Positions 25,036 through 32,966 of a stretch of 47,633 nucleotides of DNA are shown here, piece by piece. Numbering within the stretch: position 1 is the stretch's first letter; each line of letters starts with the position of its first letter. This DNA is from CAYJBP01 sp964368605 (GTDB taxonomy: Bacteria; Bacillota; Dehalobacteriia; UBA4068), in contig CAYJBP010000004.1 in assembly GCA_964368605.1 (NCBI GenBank), positions 1 through 47,633 of the forward strand, given 5' to 3'. A model generated the notes under the pieces. That model ran no database searches and was not told the DNA's origin. It saw only the letters and a list, made by a program, of their open reading frames with translations. Made by a program: the position numbers and the translations under genes.

Positions 25036-25845
25036 TCAGATATTAAAGCCACTTACTAAGGTGCCGATAACCAATTGCCAGCCATCTACCATCACAAATA
25101 GCAATATTTTAAATGGCAAGGAAATCATCGCCGGCGGCAGCATCATCATACCCATGGCCATTAAGGTGCTGGCCACCACCATATCCACTACAATAAAGGG
25201 GATATAAATGAAAAAACCCAGCCTAAAGGCATGTTTAATCTCGCTGGTAATATAGGCCGGTATTAATACCGTATTGGGAATTTCCTCAAAACTGGCATAA
25301 GGGCCATCATTGGCCATATTAACAAAAAAGGTCATATCGGTGGGTTGCACCTGATTATACATATAAATTCGTAAAGGATCCATTGCCAATTCTAAAAACT
25401 CGTCTTGAGTAATTTCATTATTAGTATATGGCAAATAGGCTTCTTCATAAATTTGATTAATAACCGGATTCATCACAAAAAAGGTTAAAAATAAGGCCAA
25501 GCCAATCAAAACCTGATTAGGCGGTGTTTGCTGGGTGGCTAAAGCATTACGAATAAAGCCTAAAACAATGATAATCCTGGTAAAACAGGTCATCATAATT
25601 AAAATCGACGGTAAAAGAGTAAGTATGGTTAATAAAATTACAATATCAACCGTTTGGGTATTTTCGCCAAATAAATTGTCGATAATCGTGCTTAAAGTGC
25701 CATCCTCGCCTAAGGTTTCCACAACTTGGCCATCTTCTAAGGTAATATCCTCTGTTGCCGGTGCTGCTAAGGCAAGCGGGCTAAATAGCAGGATTAGCAA
25801 GGCTATAATCGGCAATATAAGCAATTGCTTTTTGATAAATTTCAC
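25036..25845 (-). CDS. fliP: Flagellar export protein FliP
   Basis: 269 aa. An N-terminal signal peptide (KKQLLILPIIALLILLFSPLALAAP) is typical of FliP. Four membrane helices follow, with the conserved LTLLPSILIMMTCFTRIIIVLGFIRNALATQQTPPNQVLIGLALFLTFFVM. FliP forms the export pore with FliQ and FliR. It starts at a GTG that overlaps the fliO stop by one base, with AAGGAGG 10 bp upstream. Confidence 0.95.
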   Translation of the reverse strand: MKFIKKQLLILPIIALLILLFSPLALAAPATEDITLEDGQVVETLGEDGTLSTIIDNLFGENTQTVDIVILLTILTLLPSILIMMTCFTRIIIVLGFIRNALATQQTPPNQVLIGLALFLTFFVMNPVINQIYEEAYLPYTNNEITQDEFLELAMDPLRIYMYNQVQPTDMTFFVNMANDGPYASFEEIPNTVLIPAYITSEIKHAFRLGFFIYIPFIVVDMVVASTLMAMGMMMLPPAMISLPFKILLFVMVDGWQLVIGTLVSGFNI

Positions 25846-26297
25846 TAATCAGCGTCCTCCTTATGAGGGGATGATTTTAAATCTTCCGCCTTAAATTGCG
25901 GCTCTTGCTCGGCTATATACTGGCTAAAATCTTTAAGTTTATTCTGCTCATTTTTACCAAATCTATCTTGCCACTGTTGTTTAAAAGCCTTAGTAATAGG
26001 CATGCCAATCTGGGCTTTTGCCTTAGTAGCTAAATATTGCTGGGCTTGCTCGCCAACTAAATGATCAACTACCGTAACCCCGGATGCCGCATAAGCTAAA
26101 ATATAAATTTGCTGCTGAATTTCTACTATAACAATCAGCTTGTCCCTGCTTAAAGCAAAACGCTCCAAAACCCTAATCGATCGATTAGGGCTTGATGAGT
26201 TTAAGGCAGCTCGGCCAATTAATAAGGTGCAATAATAGGCAGCAATAATCACTACTATACAGCCCAATATGGCCAAAACAATTTGTCCGGCAGTCAT
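25845..26297 (-). CDS. fliO: Flagellar biosynthesis protein FliO
   Basis: 150 aa. One N-terminal membrane helix (QIVLAILGCIVVIIAAYYCTLLIG) and the short FliO/FliZ cytoplasmic domain (RSIRVLERFALSRDKLIVIVEIQQQIYILAYAASGVTVVDHL). FliO helps assemble the FliP ring. It directly follows fliE by 8 bp, whereas in most Bacillota about 12-16 genes lie between them. The C-terminus is charged and variable. Confidence 0.88.
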   Translation of the reverse strand: MTAGQIVLAILGCIVVIIAAYYCTLLIGRAALNSSSPNRSIRVLERFALSRDKLIVIVEIQQQIYILAYAASGVTVVDHLVGEQAQQYLATKAKAQIGMPITKAFKQQWQDRFGKNEQNKLKDFSQYIAEQEPQFKAEDLKSSPHKEDAD

Positions 26298-26305
26298 ACC
26301 TTTAC

Positions 26306-26614
26306 CTAAACCTGCATTTGCATTACTTGAGTATAGGCATCGATTACTTTATTACGAATAGATAAAGCCAAAGAAAGAGCAATTTCGGCCTTTTGCGAAT
26401 CAACCATCATCCCCGATAAATCATCAGAAGCGCCGGCCAATAATTCTACGCTGGAAACTTTATCCACATCATCACTTACCGAGGCATTATTCATGGTGGC
26501 ATTGAATATATCGGCAAAATCATTATTATTTAAGCTTAAACCAGCATCGGGCATGGCCGCAGGTGCCGGCGATATTAAGTTAACAATATTAGAAGAAATT
26601 GGGTTTATAGTCAT
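26306..26614 (-). CDS. fliE: Flagellar hook-basal body protein FliE
   Basis: 102 aa. FliE joins the MS ring to the proximal rod. The C-terminal motif SQKAEIALSLALSIRNKVIDAYTQVMQMQV is the conserved part of the family. AAGGAGC precedes the ATG. It is preceded by flgC as usual, but followed by fliO instead of fliF. Confidence 0.92.
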   Translation of the reverse strand: MTINPISSNIVNLISPAPAAMPDAGLSLNNNDFADIFNATMNNASVSDDVDKVSSVELLAGASDDLSGMMVDSQKAEIALSLALSIRNKVIDAYTQVMQMQV

Positions 26615-26634
26615 AATTTGCTCCTTAATTTTTA

Positions 26635-27096
26635 TTAAGCCTTACCTATTTGCAATGTAACAGTAGCCATATCTTTAAAAGAGTTTAAAGCTGTAACATT
26701 GGCCTCGTAAGCACGATACGCAGCCATCATATCAACCATTTCATGCACAACATCAACATTGGGTAATTCCACATAGCCTTCTTCATTGGCATCGGGATGC
26801 TCCGGATTATAGTCCAGCTTAAAAGGCGATTGATCCTCGCCAATCTCCACTACCCTAACTCCACCTGTTACCCCTTGGGTGTATTGGTCGAGCTTTTGAT
26901 CAAAAACATTTTGGAAGCGGCTTAAATTATCCGTTTCCTCGATTTGCTGAAATACTACATAACGACGACGATAGGCCTCGCCGTTTTCGGTGCGGGTGGT
27001 ATTGATATTAGCCATATTTTCGGCAATAACATCCATCCTTAAGCGATTGGCCGTTAAGGCCGAAGCGCTAATATTCATCGAGCTTAAAAATACCAT
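26635..27096 (-). CDS. flgC: Flagellar basal-body rod protein FlgC
   Basis: 153 aa. Proximal rod subunit. The N-terminal motif MDVIAENMANINTTRTENGEAYRRRYVVF and the C-terminal VELPNVDVVHEMVDMMAAYRAYEANVTALNSFKDM are characteristic. An AGGAGG ribosome site is present. It forms flgB-flgC-fliE with its neighbours. Confidence 0.95.
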   Translation of the reverse strand: MVFLSSMNISASALTANRLRMDVIAENMANINTTRTENGEAYRRRYVVFQQIEETDNLSRFQNVFDQKLDQYTQGVTGGVRVVEIGEDQSPFKLDYNPEHPDANEEGYVELPNVDVVHEMVDMMAAYRAYEANVTALNSFKDMATVTLQIGKA

Positions 27097-27116
27097 AATA
27101 GCCTCCTAACTAGGCA

Positions 27117-27527
27117 TTATTTGCCTTCCCTAATTGCCATTTTTAAACGAGCCAATTCGCCATTTAGTTTGGTTTGCAGAGTATTATAATAAATACTGTT
27201 TTGAGCAAGCTTAACATTTTCGGCTTCGATATCCACATTATTGCCATTAAAAAGCATAGAGGTATCCTCATTAAGTACCACCTTGGCTTCAATATCAGCC
27301 GTATCGATAGAAGCACCGATATCGATATGCTTATCACGGGTTTTTTTGCCTGCAAAATCGCTACTATTTAAAGAAGATGCAAATATCGATTCGAACTGCA
27401 CATCGGAAGACTTAAAATCGGGGGTCTCGGCATTGGCGATATTATTGCGAATAACCGCATTGCGTGTCCACGAGGCATTAAGCCCTTGCTGCAATAAATC
27501 AACCGAGGAAAACAATTTATCCCACAT
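27117..27527 (-). CDS. flgB: Flagellar basal-body rod protein FlgB
   Basis: 136 aa. Proximal rod subunit and first gene of the export/basal-body operon. RNAVIRNNIANAETPDFKSSDVQFESIF near the start and ENVKLAQNSIYYNTLQTKLNGELARLKMAI at the end are typical. An AGGAGG site lies 9 bp before the ATG. The operon promoter and an inverted repeat are immediately upstream. Confidence 0.95.
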   Translation of the reverse strand: MWDKLFSSVDLLQQGLNASWTRNAVIRNNIANAETPDFKSSDVQFESIFASSLNSSDFAGKKTRDKHIDIGASIDTADIEAKVVLNEDTSMLFNGNNVDIEAENVKLAQNSIYYNTLQTKLNGELARLKMAIREGK

Positions 27528-27552
27528 AATAGAAACCTCCTATAAAAAAAAA

Positions 27553-27587
27553 TATGCCAAATCTATTATAACATATAAGTTGGCATA
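27553..27587 (-). promoter_or_regulatory. flgB operon promoter with flanking inverted repeat
   Basis: On the minus strand, a TGtTATAAT extended -10 (hexamer at 27565-27570) lies about 37 bp upstream of flgB; no good -35 is seen. A perfect 8-bp inverted repeat, TATGCCAA / TTGGCATA with a 19-bp spacer, brackets the -10 and could be an operator. It follows the cheB terminator, so it probably starts the long operon down to the corrinoid genes. Confidence 0.6.
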
Positions 27588-27613
27588 ATGCTACATTTTT
27601 TATGAATTTTTGA

Positions 27614-27643
27614 CATAAAAAAATTACCAGTTTATGGTAATTT
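27614..27643 (-). terminator. Intrinsic terminator after cheB
   Basis: On the minus strand, a 9-bp stem AAATTACCA/TGGTAATTT with a 5-nt loop is followed by a run of Ts. It overlaps the cheB stop codon. It should separate the fliD-cheB operon from the flgB operon. Confidence 0.8.
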
Positions 27644-28379
27644 AAATATTTTGCGATTTTTTGATTAAATAACGGCCAATCATGCTACCCATAGCAGCCA
27701 GATCGGCTTGTACTTCAACAGCACCATTCTCCCAAGCTTTGCGAGGCATGCCATAAACTACACTGCTTGCCTTATCCTGGCCAATATTAAAAGCCCCTGC
27801 TTGACGCATTTTTAACATGCCCTCGGCACCATCTTCGCCCATGCCGGTTAAAATAGCCCCAATTGCATATTTACCCACATTTACCGCCACCGAGCGGAAT
27901 AAAAAATTTACCGACGGGCAATGGCCACTATCTTTGCCGATAGTATCGTCCAGCTTAAGATAATAATCCGCCCCTCTTTTAGTAATGGCCATTTGGAGGC
28001 CACCCGGGGCAATATAAACATTAGCCGGCAATATTCTTTGACCATTTACGGCCTCGTGTACGGTAAAGGGTAATTCGGTATTTAGGCGCTCGGCATACAT
28101 TTTGGTAAAAGTAGGCGGCATATGTTGCACACAAATAATACCGGGGCTATTAACAGGTAAAGCCCTAAGCAAAGCAAGTAAAGCCTCGGTTCCTCCGGTG
28201 GAAGACCCCGTAGCAATAATATATTTTTTTTGAACCTGAGCACTAATTGTAGGATAATTAATAGCCATTGGGATTGGTATCGCCGCAGGCGACCCGGTTT
28301 TAGAAGGGGCAGCTACAGTTGGCGCAGCAGCCGGCTTATCGGCAGATAAAGCAGTAAAACTACGACCATTAAACAGCAT
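27642..28379 (-). CDS. cheB: Chemotaxis methylesterase CheB, catalytic domain only
   Basis: 245 aa. Demethylates or deamidates chemoreceptor glutamates. The CheB catalytic triad is intact: S60 in GSSTGG, H86 in VQHMPP and D183 in GMGEDGAEG. The N-terminal ~50 residues are only a Pro/Ala-rich linker; the response-regulator receiver domain of typical ~350-aa CheB is missing, and no receiver gene is adjacent. ATG 28379 follows AAAGGGC and lies 5 bp after the cheR stop; a TTG at 28424 would overlap cheR. Without the receiver, CheA-dependent activation cannot work in the normal way. Confidence 0.9.
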   Translation of the reverse strand: MLFNGRSFTALSADKPAAAPTVAAPSKTGSPAAIPIPMAINYPTISAQVQKKYIIATGSSTGGTEALLALLRALPVNSPGIICVQHMPPTFTKMYAERLNTELPFTVHEAVNGQRILPANVYIAPGGLQMAITKRGADYYLKLDDTIGKDSGHCPSVNFLFRSVAVNVGKYAIGAILTGMGEDGAEGMLKMRQAGAFNIGQDKASSVVYGMPRKAWENGAVEVQADLAAMGSMIGRYLIKKSQNI

Positions 28380-28384
28380 AACAA

Positions 28385-29191
28385 CTAGCCCTTTCTGTAA
28401 ATAGAAGGTGCAACAGTTTGCCAATGGGCATCTACGGTAGGCATAGACTCGCTAAGGCCGATAAACAAATAACCGCCCGGCATAAGGGCTTCATAAAATT
28501 TATCGATTAAGCGTGATTTTGTTACATCATCAAAATAAATCATTACATTGCGACAGAAAATTACATGAAACTTTTTACGAAATTTAAATTGATTCATCAA
28601 GTTAAATGGCCCAAAGACAACATCTTCGGCTAGCTGCGGGCTAACCCTTGAAGTATCATTGCCATGCGGATTAAAATATTTTTTGCGCAAATTTTCGGGC
28701 AAAGAGGCTATATGATTATTTTTATAAACACCCTCTTTAGCCATGGCTAACACTTTAGGCGAAATATCGGTAGCCAAAACTTTCATATCCCAACGAGCCT
28801 TATGAGTGCCAAAATATTCGCTAATCATCATTGCCAAATTATAGGCTTCCTCGCCGGAAGAACAACCGGCGCTCCAGGTTCTTAAATCAAAATCACGAAT
28901 TTTTTTTGTCCACTCGGGCAGGGCATGGTCGTATAAAAACTTATAATGAGCCTCTTCACGCATAAAATATGTATAATTAGTGGTAAGTTTGGCTACTAAG
29001 GTATTAACCATAACCCCACTTTTATCGCTTAAAGCAGCATCTACATATTCTTTAAAGTTGCTATGCCCGGCCTGAGTAACCACGCTACTTAAGCGGCCTT
29101 CGATTAAGCCTTTCTTTTTTTCTAAATTAATACCATAGTTAGCATACATGTATTCGCGTAGGCGGTGAAAATCCTGATCGGCCAATAACAA
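28385..29191 (-). CDS. cheR: Chemoreceptor methyltransferase CheR
   Basis: About 268 aa. SAM-dependent methyltransferase that methylates chemoreceptors. An N-terminal helical domain is followed by KLTTNYTYFMREEAHYKFL, the SAM site LRTWSAGCSSGEEAYNLAM, VLATDISPKVL and HVIFCRNVMIYFD. GAGGTG lies 6 bp before a TTG at 29191; a GTG at 29200 overlaps that site and is the alternative start. It sits between cheW and cheB in one operon. Confidence 0.95.
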   Translation of the reverse strand: MLLADQDFHRLREYMYANYGINLEKKKGLIEGRLSSVVTQAGHSNFKEYVDAALSDKSGVMVNTLVAKLTTNYTYFMREEAHYKFLYDHALPEWTKKIRDFDLRTWSAGCSSGEEAYNLAMMISEYFGTHKARWDMKVLATDISPKVLAMAKEGVYKNNHIASLPENLRKKYFNPHGNDTSRVSPQLAEDVVFGPFNLMNQFKFRKKFHVIFCRNVMIYFDDVTKSRLIDKFYEALMPGGYLFIGLSESMPTVDAHWQTVAPSIYRKG

Positions 29192-29216
29192 ATCAATCAC
29201 CTCAATTTAAGTAAAA

Positions 29217-29684
29217 TTAATAAATCTTGATTAAATCAAGCAATTGAATAACCTGACCATCTACTGTAGCTAGCGATTTAACATAATTATTGATAACCGT
29301 ATTTTTAGCCGGCGGCGGCTGAATTACATCATCATCGATACTTACCACCTCGGCTACTTCGTCTACCACCAGGCCTATCGACAAATCTTCGGTATTAAGC
29401 ACCACTATACAAGTGCGATCGGTATATTCCGATTGCTCTTTATCAAAGCGCATGCACATATCCATAACCGGCACAATTGTGCCCCTTAAATTGATAATGC
29501 CCTTGATATAAGAATAAGTATGCGGCACTCTTGTTATATTTTGGATACCGATAATTTCCGTAACATAGGAAATTTCCAGACCAAAAACATTTTCGGCTAC
29601 GACAAATGTAAGATATTTGCCATATAAAACATCTTCTTTACTCATGGTGGGAATTGTTGTTGTAGTTAAATTTTGATCATCCAT
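29217..29684 (-). CDS. cheW: Chemotaxis coupling protein CheW
   Basis: 155 aa. CheW links chemoreceptors to CheA. The family core is plain: YLTFVVAENVFGLEISYVTEIIGIQNITRVPHTYSYIKGIINLRGTIVPVMDMCMRF and TCIVVLNTEDLSIGLVVDEVAEVVSI. GGAGTG precedes the ATG. cheA and cheY are not in this window. Confidence 0.95.
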   Translation of the reverse strand: MDDQNLTTTTIPTMSKEDVLYGKYLTFVVAENVFGLEISYVTEIIGIQNITRVPHTYSYIKGIINLRGTIVPVMDMCMRFDKEQSEYTDRTCIVVLNTEDLSIGLVVDEVAEVVSIDDDVIQPPPAKNTVINNYVKSLATVDGQVIQLLDLIKIY

Positions 29685-29694
29685 ATTAACACTC

Positions 29695-30147
29695 CTATAA
29701 CATTAAGTCCAGTATTAAGCCCCTGATATCATCTACTTTGTTCAATATTTCGATATTATCTTCTTGCTCTTTTAATACTTCTTTAGCCAATTCCTCCAGC
29801 TTAATATTAATCGTATTCACAGTGGCATATACCTTATGACGCCTGCGTGACTGATAGGCGCTTTCTTTATTAAAGGTAAAACTATTGCTTACGGTTTGAT
29901 TAACAAATTCTTTAATCAATTGCCGATACTTTTGCAATTGGCCTATATCGGCTTTTTTAGTAAGCAATTGCCCCTGAGCATTAATCTTATCGGCCAAGTC
30001 GGTCATATAGGCCTGATGCTGCTCGGCACTTAAATTGCTTAAAGTGCGCTGAAAAGGAAGGGCTTGATTTGCATCGGTACCCTTGGCTTCGGCGGCATTT
30101 AGGCCTTTAATATTCTGTTCTAGGTTGTGAATTTGATTAATTTTCAT
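29695..30147 (-). CDS. YaaR family (DUF327) protein
   Basis: 150 aa. The C-terminal motif RRRHKVYATVNTINIKLEELAKEVLKEQEDNIEILNKVDDIRGLILDLML matches the YaaR/DUF327 family, small helical proteins of unknown role often found with flagellar genes in Bacillota. The ribosome site is weak. It is 10 bp upstream of cheW, in the same transcription unit. Confidence 0.85.
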   Translation of the reverse strand: MKINQIHNLEQNIKGLNAAEAKGTDANQALPFQRTLSNLSAEQHQAYMTDLADKINAQGQLLTKKADIGQLQKYRQLIKEFVNQTVSNSFTFNKESAYQSRRRHKVYATVNTINIKLEELAKEVLKEQEDNIEILNKVDDIRGLILDLML

Positions 30148-30190
30148 AGCTTAATATTATTCTACCACAAATTTTCCTCTTTGTAAACCA

Positions 30191-30634
30191 TCAACGGTTT
30201 TTATCAAAAATATTTCCGCCCAGCATATAGCTGCCTTTCATATAGGCATCAAAAGTTTTATGCATTTTTTGTTTATTTTCGATTTGCTTACCCAAGCTTT
30301 GCATTAAATTACTAAGCTTTTGCTTTTGCCGATCATCTTCGGCCAGCGCCTCCTGAAAAAGAACATCAAGATTATCCAGCATATCTTCAATAGCCGGATC
30401 TTTAGCCTCTACCGCATAACATTTTTTTAATTCTCTAATTTCTTCAATTAAAACTGTTTGGCTATTTAGCAAGCGTTGCCTTTGATTAAGGCTTTTTAAA
30501 AAAGATGGTAATTGTTCACTACTAATATAAGCCTCTTGCTTTTTGCTAATAGCCAAATAATTATTAAGCATTGCTTTTTGCTGAGAAAGCAGCGTAATTA
30601 AGCGCTGCTTTCTTTGATCATCCCAATTATTCAT
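30191..30634 (-). CDS. FliT/FlgN-like flagellar export chaperone (probable)
   Basis: 147 aa, nearly all helix, rich in Lys, Gln and Leu. It lies 8 bp after fliS, where Bacillota often encode a FliT-like chaperone for FliD. It has the general shape of the FlgN/FliT fold, but I see no signature residues. The window already has an flgN at 4616. AGTAGG precedes the ATG. Confidence 0.6.
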   Translation of the reverse strand: MNNWDDQRKQRLITLLSQQKAMLNNYLAISKKQEAYISSEQLPSFLKSLNQRQRLLNSQTVLIEEIRELKKCYAVEAKDPAIEDMLDNLDVLFQEALAEDDRQKQKLSNLMQSLGKQIENKQKMHKTFDAYMKGSYMLGGNIFDKNR

Positions 30635-30642
30635 GATTAAAC

Positions 30643-31059
30643 CTACTTTTCATCTGATACATCGAGGGTTCCTTCTTTATACTGCTTTTCCACTTGCCCC
30701 CAAGCATCTCTAAACTCGGCGATAATCGGCAAAAGCGGCTCAATTCTGGCACTATCTTTACTGATATTAATTTGGCCGATTTCGTATAGCAAAAATTCAT
30801 AAATATCCAGCAATTCCTGAGAAATCTCATAGTTCATATCCAGGCTATTTACCAATTCCTCAACAATTAGCTGTGCCTTCATCAAATGGCCATGGGCAGC
30901 TGCCGGATCATTTTTACTATCAATATCCTTGCGGGCCAGCAATAGGTTTTTGCGCAATCCATCATAAAGCATAATAATCAGCTCGATGGGGCTAGCCATT
31001 AAAACACCCTGCTCTTTATAGGTATTATAGGGATTTTTAATTAATAATTGTTGCTGCAT
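30643..31059 (-). CDS. fliS: Flagellin export chaperone FliS
   Basis: 138 aa. FliS binds the flagellin C-terminus and prevents premature polymerisation. Conserved motifs are NPYNTYKEQGVLMASPIELIIMLYDGLRKNL and EELVNSLDMNYEISQELLDIYEFLLYEI. AAGGAGC precedes the ATG. Flagellin itself is not in this window. Confidence 0.95.
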   Translation of the reverse strand: MQQQLLIKNPYNTYKEQGVLMASPIELIIMLYDGLRKNLLLARKDIDSKNDPAAAHGHLMKAQLIVEELVNSLDMNYEISQELLDIYEFLLYEIGQINISKDSARIEPLLPIIAEFRDAWGQVEKQYKEGTLDVSDEK

Positions 31060-31075
31060 ATTTACGCTCCTTATT

Positions 31076-32626
31076 TTAACCTAATAATGATGTCAATGAG
31101 CTGGTTTGATTATTCAATTCGGCCATAGCGGTTTCCATAGCAGCAAATTGAGCATAATACCTTTCTTCCAATTCATACATATCTTCTTCCATTTCGGCAA
31201 TACGCTCGATTAAATCGGCAAGATTTTCGTCCATAGTGCTTAAAGTGGCAGCTTGAGTATTATCTACATAATTACTTAGAATATTATCAATCCGATAAAC
31301 CAAACCGGTTTGGCTATAATCACCATCTTCTTCCGGTAAGTTAATGAAAACATTCATTACAGCTTCGGTATCTTCTTCCAAAGCAGTCCTTAATTTAGTT
31401 TCGTCCAGCTCGATAATGCCGCCCTTGGTCCAATCGGTACCAGTGCTTAAGCCAATTGAAGAAGCCGACATACCCAAACCTTCGATTTCATCATAAAAGG
31501 CCGAACGCATAGAGCTTAAAATACGCTCGATATCATCATCTTTTTCTAAAAGGCCTAGCCGAGCAAGCTCCTCAAATTGATTAATTTGAGTTTCGGTTAA
31601 AGACATTTTTTCGTCTTCGGTTAAAGGCTCATAGGCCGAATTGGATTCCTCATCAATTAAGCCTTGTAATTTAGTAATCATCGCATTATAGCCATTAACA
31701 AATTCGGTAATACTCTCTACCGCAGGTTCAATATCTTTTTCGATATTAAAACGAACCGCACCGCTTTCGGCGGTAAAGGTTTCGAGCAATTTATAGGTAA
31801 TGCCATCGGCGGTAATGGTATTACTGGCATTGTTAACAGCTGTACCATTCACCATAAAATGGGCATCCTTGCCGATATTAGTGCCTTCGGCAATATCGAA
31901 AAAGCCCTTAATTTGATTACCCTCTTCGTCCAAATTACCTTCCTCGGTAAAAAAATTACCGGCTAAATTGGTAATACTTACTTTTTCGGCAGCGCCGGTA
32001 TCCTTACTTTCGACAATAACCCTTTTGCTTAGGCTATCAAAACGCATATTTACATCTGCCGAGCTATTTGTTACTTCATCAAAAACATCTTGCAAGCTAT
32101 CGCTACTATCAAAGCTAAAGAAAACACCATTAATGGTAAAGGTTGCGGTTTGCCCATCGGTAAAAAGTTGATCTACATTACTAAAAGAACTTAAAGAAGC
32201 GTCTTTACCACGGTTGGCAATATCCGCAGCTAATGTATTATTAGAGTTAGCACTTTGCATTAAAGCTTTTTCGGCCAATTGAGTAACACTATTGATGGTT
32301 AGCGAACTAACTTCCGACTCGCTATTGGCAGTAACTTCAATAGCGCCTTTATTTTCGCCACTGGCCGTAACATTGTAGCTATAATAGGCCTCGGTGGTGG
32401 TCATTGAATTAGATCCCAAAACACTAAAATATTTACTTTGGAATTCTTCCAAATCGGTGGCCACATCGCCCAAAGCCTCGGCCTTCCACTCTAAACCAAT
32501 TTGTTCTTTAATCTCGCGGTCGATTTTCATCTGCTCGATATCCATCATGCTTTGGATAATCGATTCGGTATCCATACCCGATGCTAAACCTGTTAACCTA
32601 ACTGTGCTGGTACTATAAACAGCCAT
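31076..32626 (-). CDS. fliD: Flagellar filament cap protein FliD
   Basis: 516 aa. FliD caps the filament and folds incoming flagellin. The N-terminal VRLTGLASGMDTESIIQSMMDIEQMKID and the C-terminal coiled coil (LSTMDENLADLIERIAEMEEDMYELEERYYAQFAAMETAMAELNNQTSSLTSLLG) are diagnostic. It is first in its operon, with AAGGGGTG before the ATG and sigma-28-like promoter boxes upstream. Confidence 0.95.
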   Translation of the reverse strand: MAVYSTSTVRLTGLASGMDTESIIQSMMDIEQMKIDREIKEQIGLEWKAEALGDVATDLEEFQSKYFSVLGSNSMTTTEAYYSYNVTASGENKGAIEVTANSESEVSSLTINSVTQLAEKALMQSANSNNTLAADIANRGKDASLSSFSNVDQLFTDGQTATFTINGVFFSFDSSDSLQDVFDEVTNSSADVNMRFDSLSKRVIVESKDTGAAEKVSITNLAGNFFTEEGNLDEEGNQIKGFFDIAEGTNIGKDAHFMVNGTAVNNASNTITADGITYKLLETFTAESGAVRFNIEKDIEPAVESITEFVNGYNAMITKLQGLIDEESNSAYEPLTEDEKMSLTETQINQFEELARLGLLEKDDDIERILSSMRSAFYDEIEGLGMSASSIGLSTGTDWTKGGIIELDETKLRTALEEDTEAVMNVFINLPEEDGDYSQTGLVYRIDNILSNYVDNTQAATLSTMDENLADLIERIAEMEEDMYELEERYYAQFAAMETAMAELNNQTSSLTSLLG

Positions 32627-32644
32627 TTACAAACACCCCTTTTT

Positions 32645-32730
32645 ATATCGGTAAGCCTTTTAAGGCTAAAACTAAACTTATCTCTTATTATACTATTCGC
32701 AATTTTAAACCAATAGTTTAGCCTATCGGC
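32645..32730 (-). promoter_or_regulatory. Candidate sigma-28 promoters for the fliD operon
   Basis: Two sigma-28-like -10 boxes face fliD on the minus strand: ACCGATAT (around 32645-32652) and GCCGATAG (32723-32730). The first has a partial upstream TTAGTTTT; the second a partial TTTAACCT. A sigma-A-like TATAAT (32687-32692) lies between them. The -10 boxes are near consensus (GCCGATAT/A); the -35 parts are weak. Confidence 0.5.
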
Positions 32731-32827
32731 AAAATAATATTTAGGTTAAAGACCAGCCCTATGATGGCAGATTATCCCCCCGCCTTTAAGTTTTAATACA
32801 AATATAGCTTTTTATGCTAAAAGGCTA

Positions 32828-32856
32828 TTGACCAACACTATATATTGTGGTAATAT
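32828..32856 (+). promoter_or_regulatory. nrdJ promoter
   Basis: TTGACC (32828-32833) and TAATAT (32851-32856) are separated by exactly 17 bp, a good sigma-A promoter. The predicted start is about 32863, giving a ~100-nt leader before nrdJ. The spacer is filled by an NrdR-type box. Confidence 0.75.
32835..32850 (+). promoter_or_regulatory. NrdR box inside the nrdJ promoter spacer
   Basis: ACACTATATATTGTGG matches the NrdR consensus (ACACwATATATwGTGT-like) at all but the last base. Bound NrdR would block polymerase directly. NrdR boxes usually occur in pairs about 31 bp apart; I find no strong second copy at that distance. Confidence 0.75.
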
Positions 32857-32905
32857 ATTAAAAGTAAGCGCAACAAACATATATCTAGTTACTATACAAA
32901 CTATA

Positions 32906-32932
32906 CGGCTAAGCCCAGTTAGCTGTTTTTTT
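32906..32932 (+). terminator. Intrinsic terminator in the nrdJ leader (possible attenuator)
   Basis: A 7-bp stem CGGCTAA/TTAGCTG with a 6-nt loop is followed by seven Ts, 20 bp before the nrdJ ribosome site. fliD upstream is divergent, so the only transcript it can end is the nrdJ leader. This suggests attenuation or a short leader RNA; no antiterminator is evident. Confidence 0.6.
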
Positions 32933-32966
32933 AAGCAAAAAAACTATTTTTTAGGAGGATGTTAAT

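Noticed and set aside
32700..32960. Cobalamin riboswitch for the B12-dependent nrdJ
   Set aside because: No B12-box-like GCCACTG or similar core is visible, and the predicted leader is too short. An NrdR box explains the promoter better.
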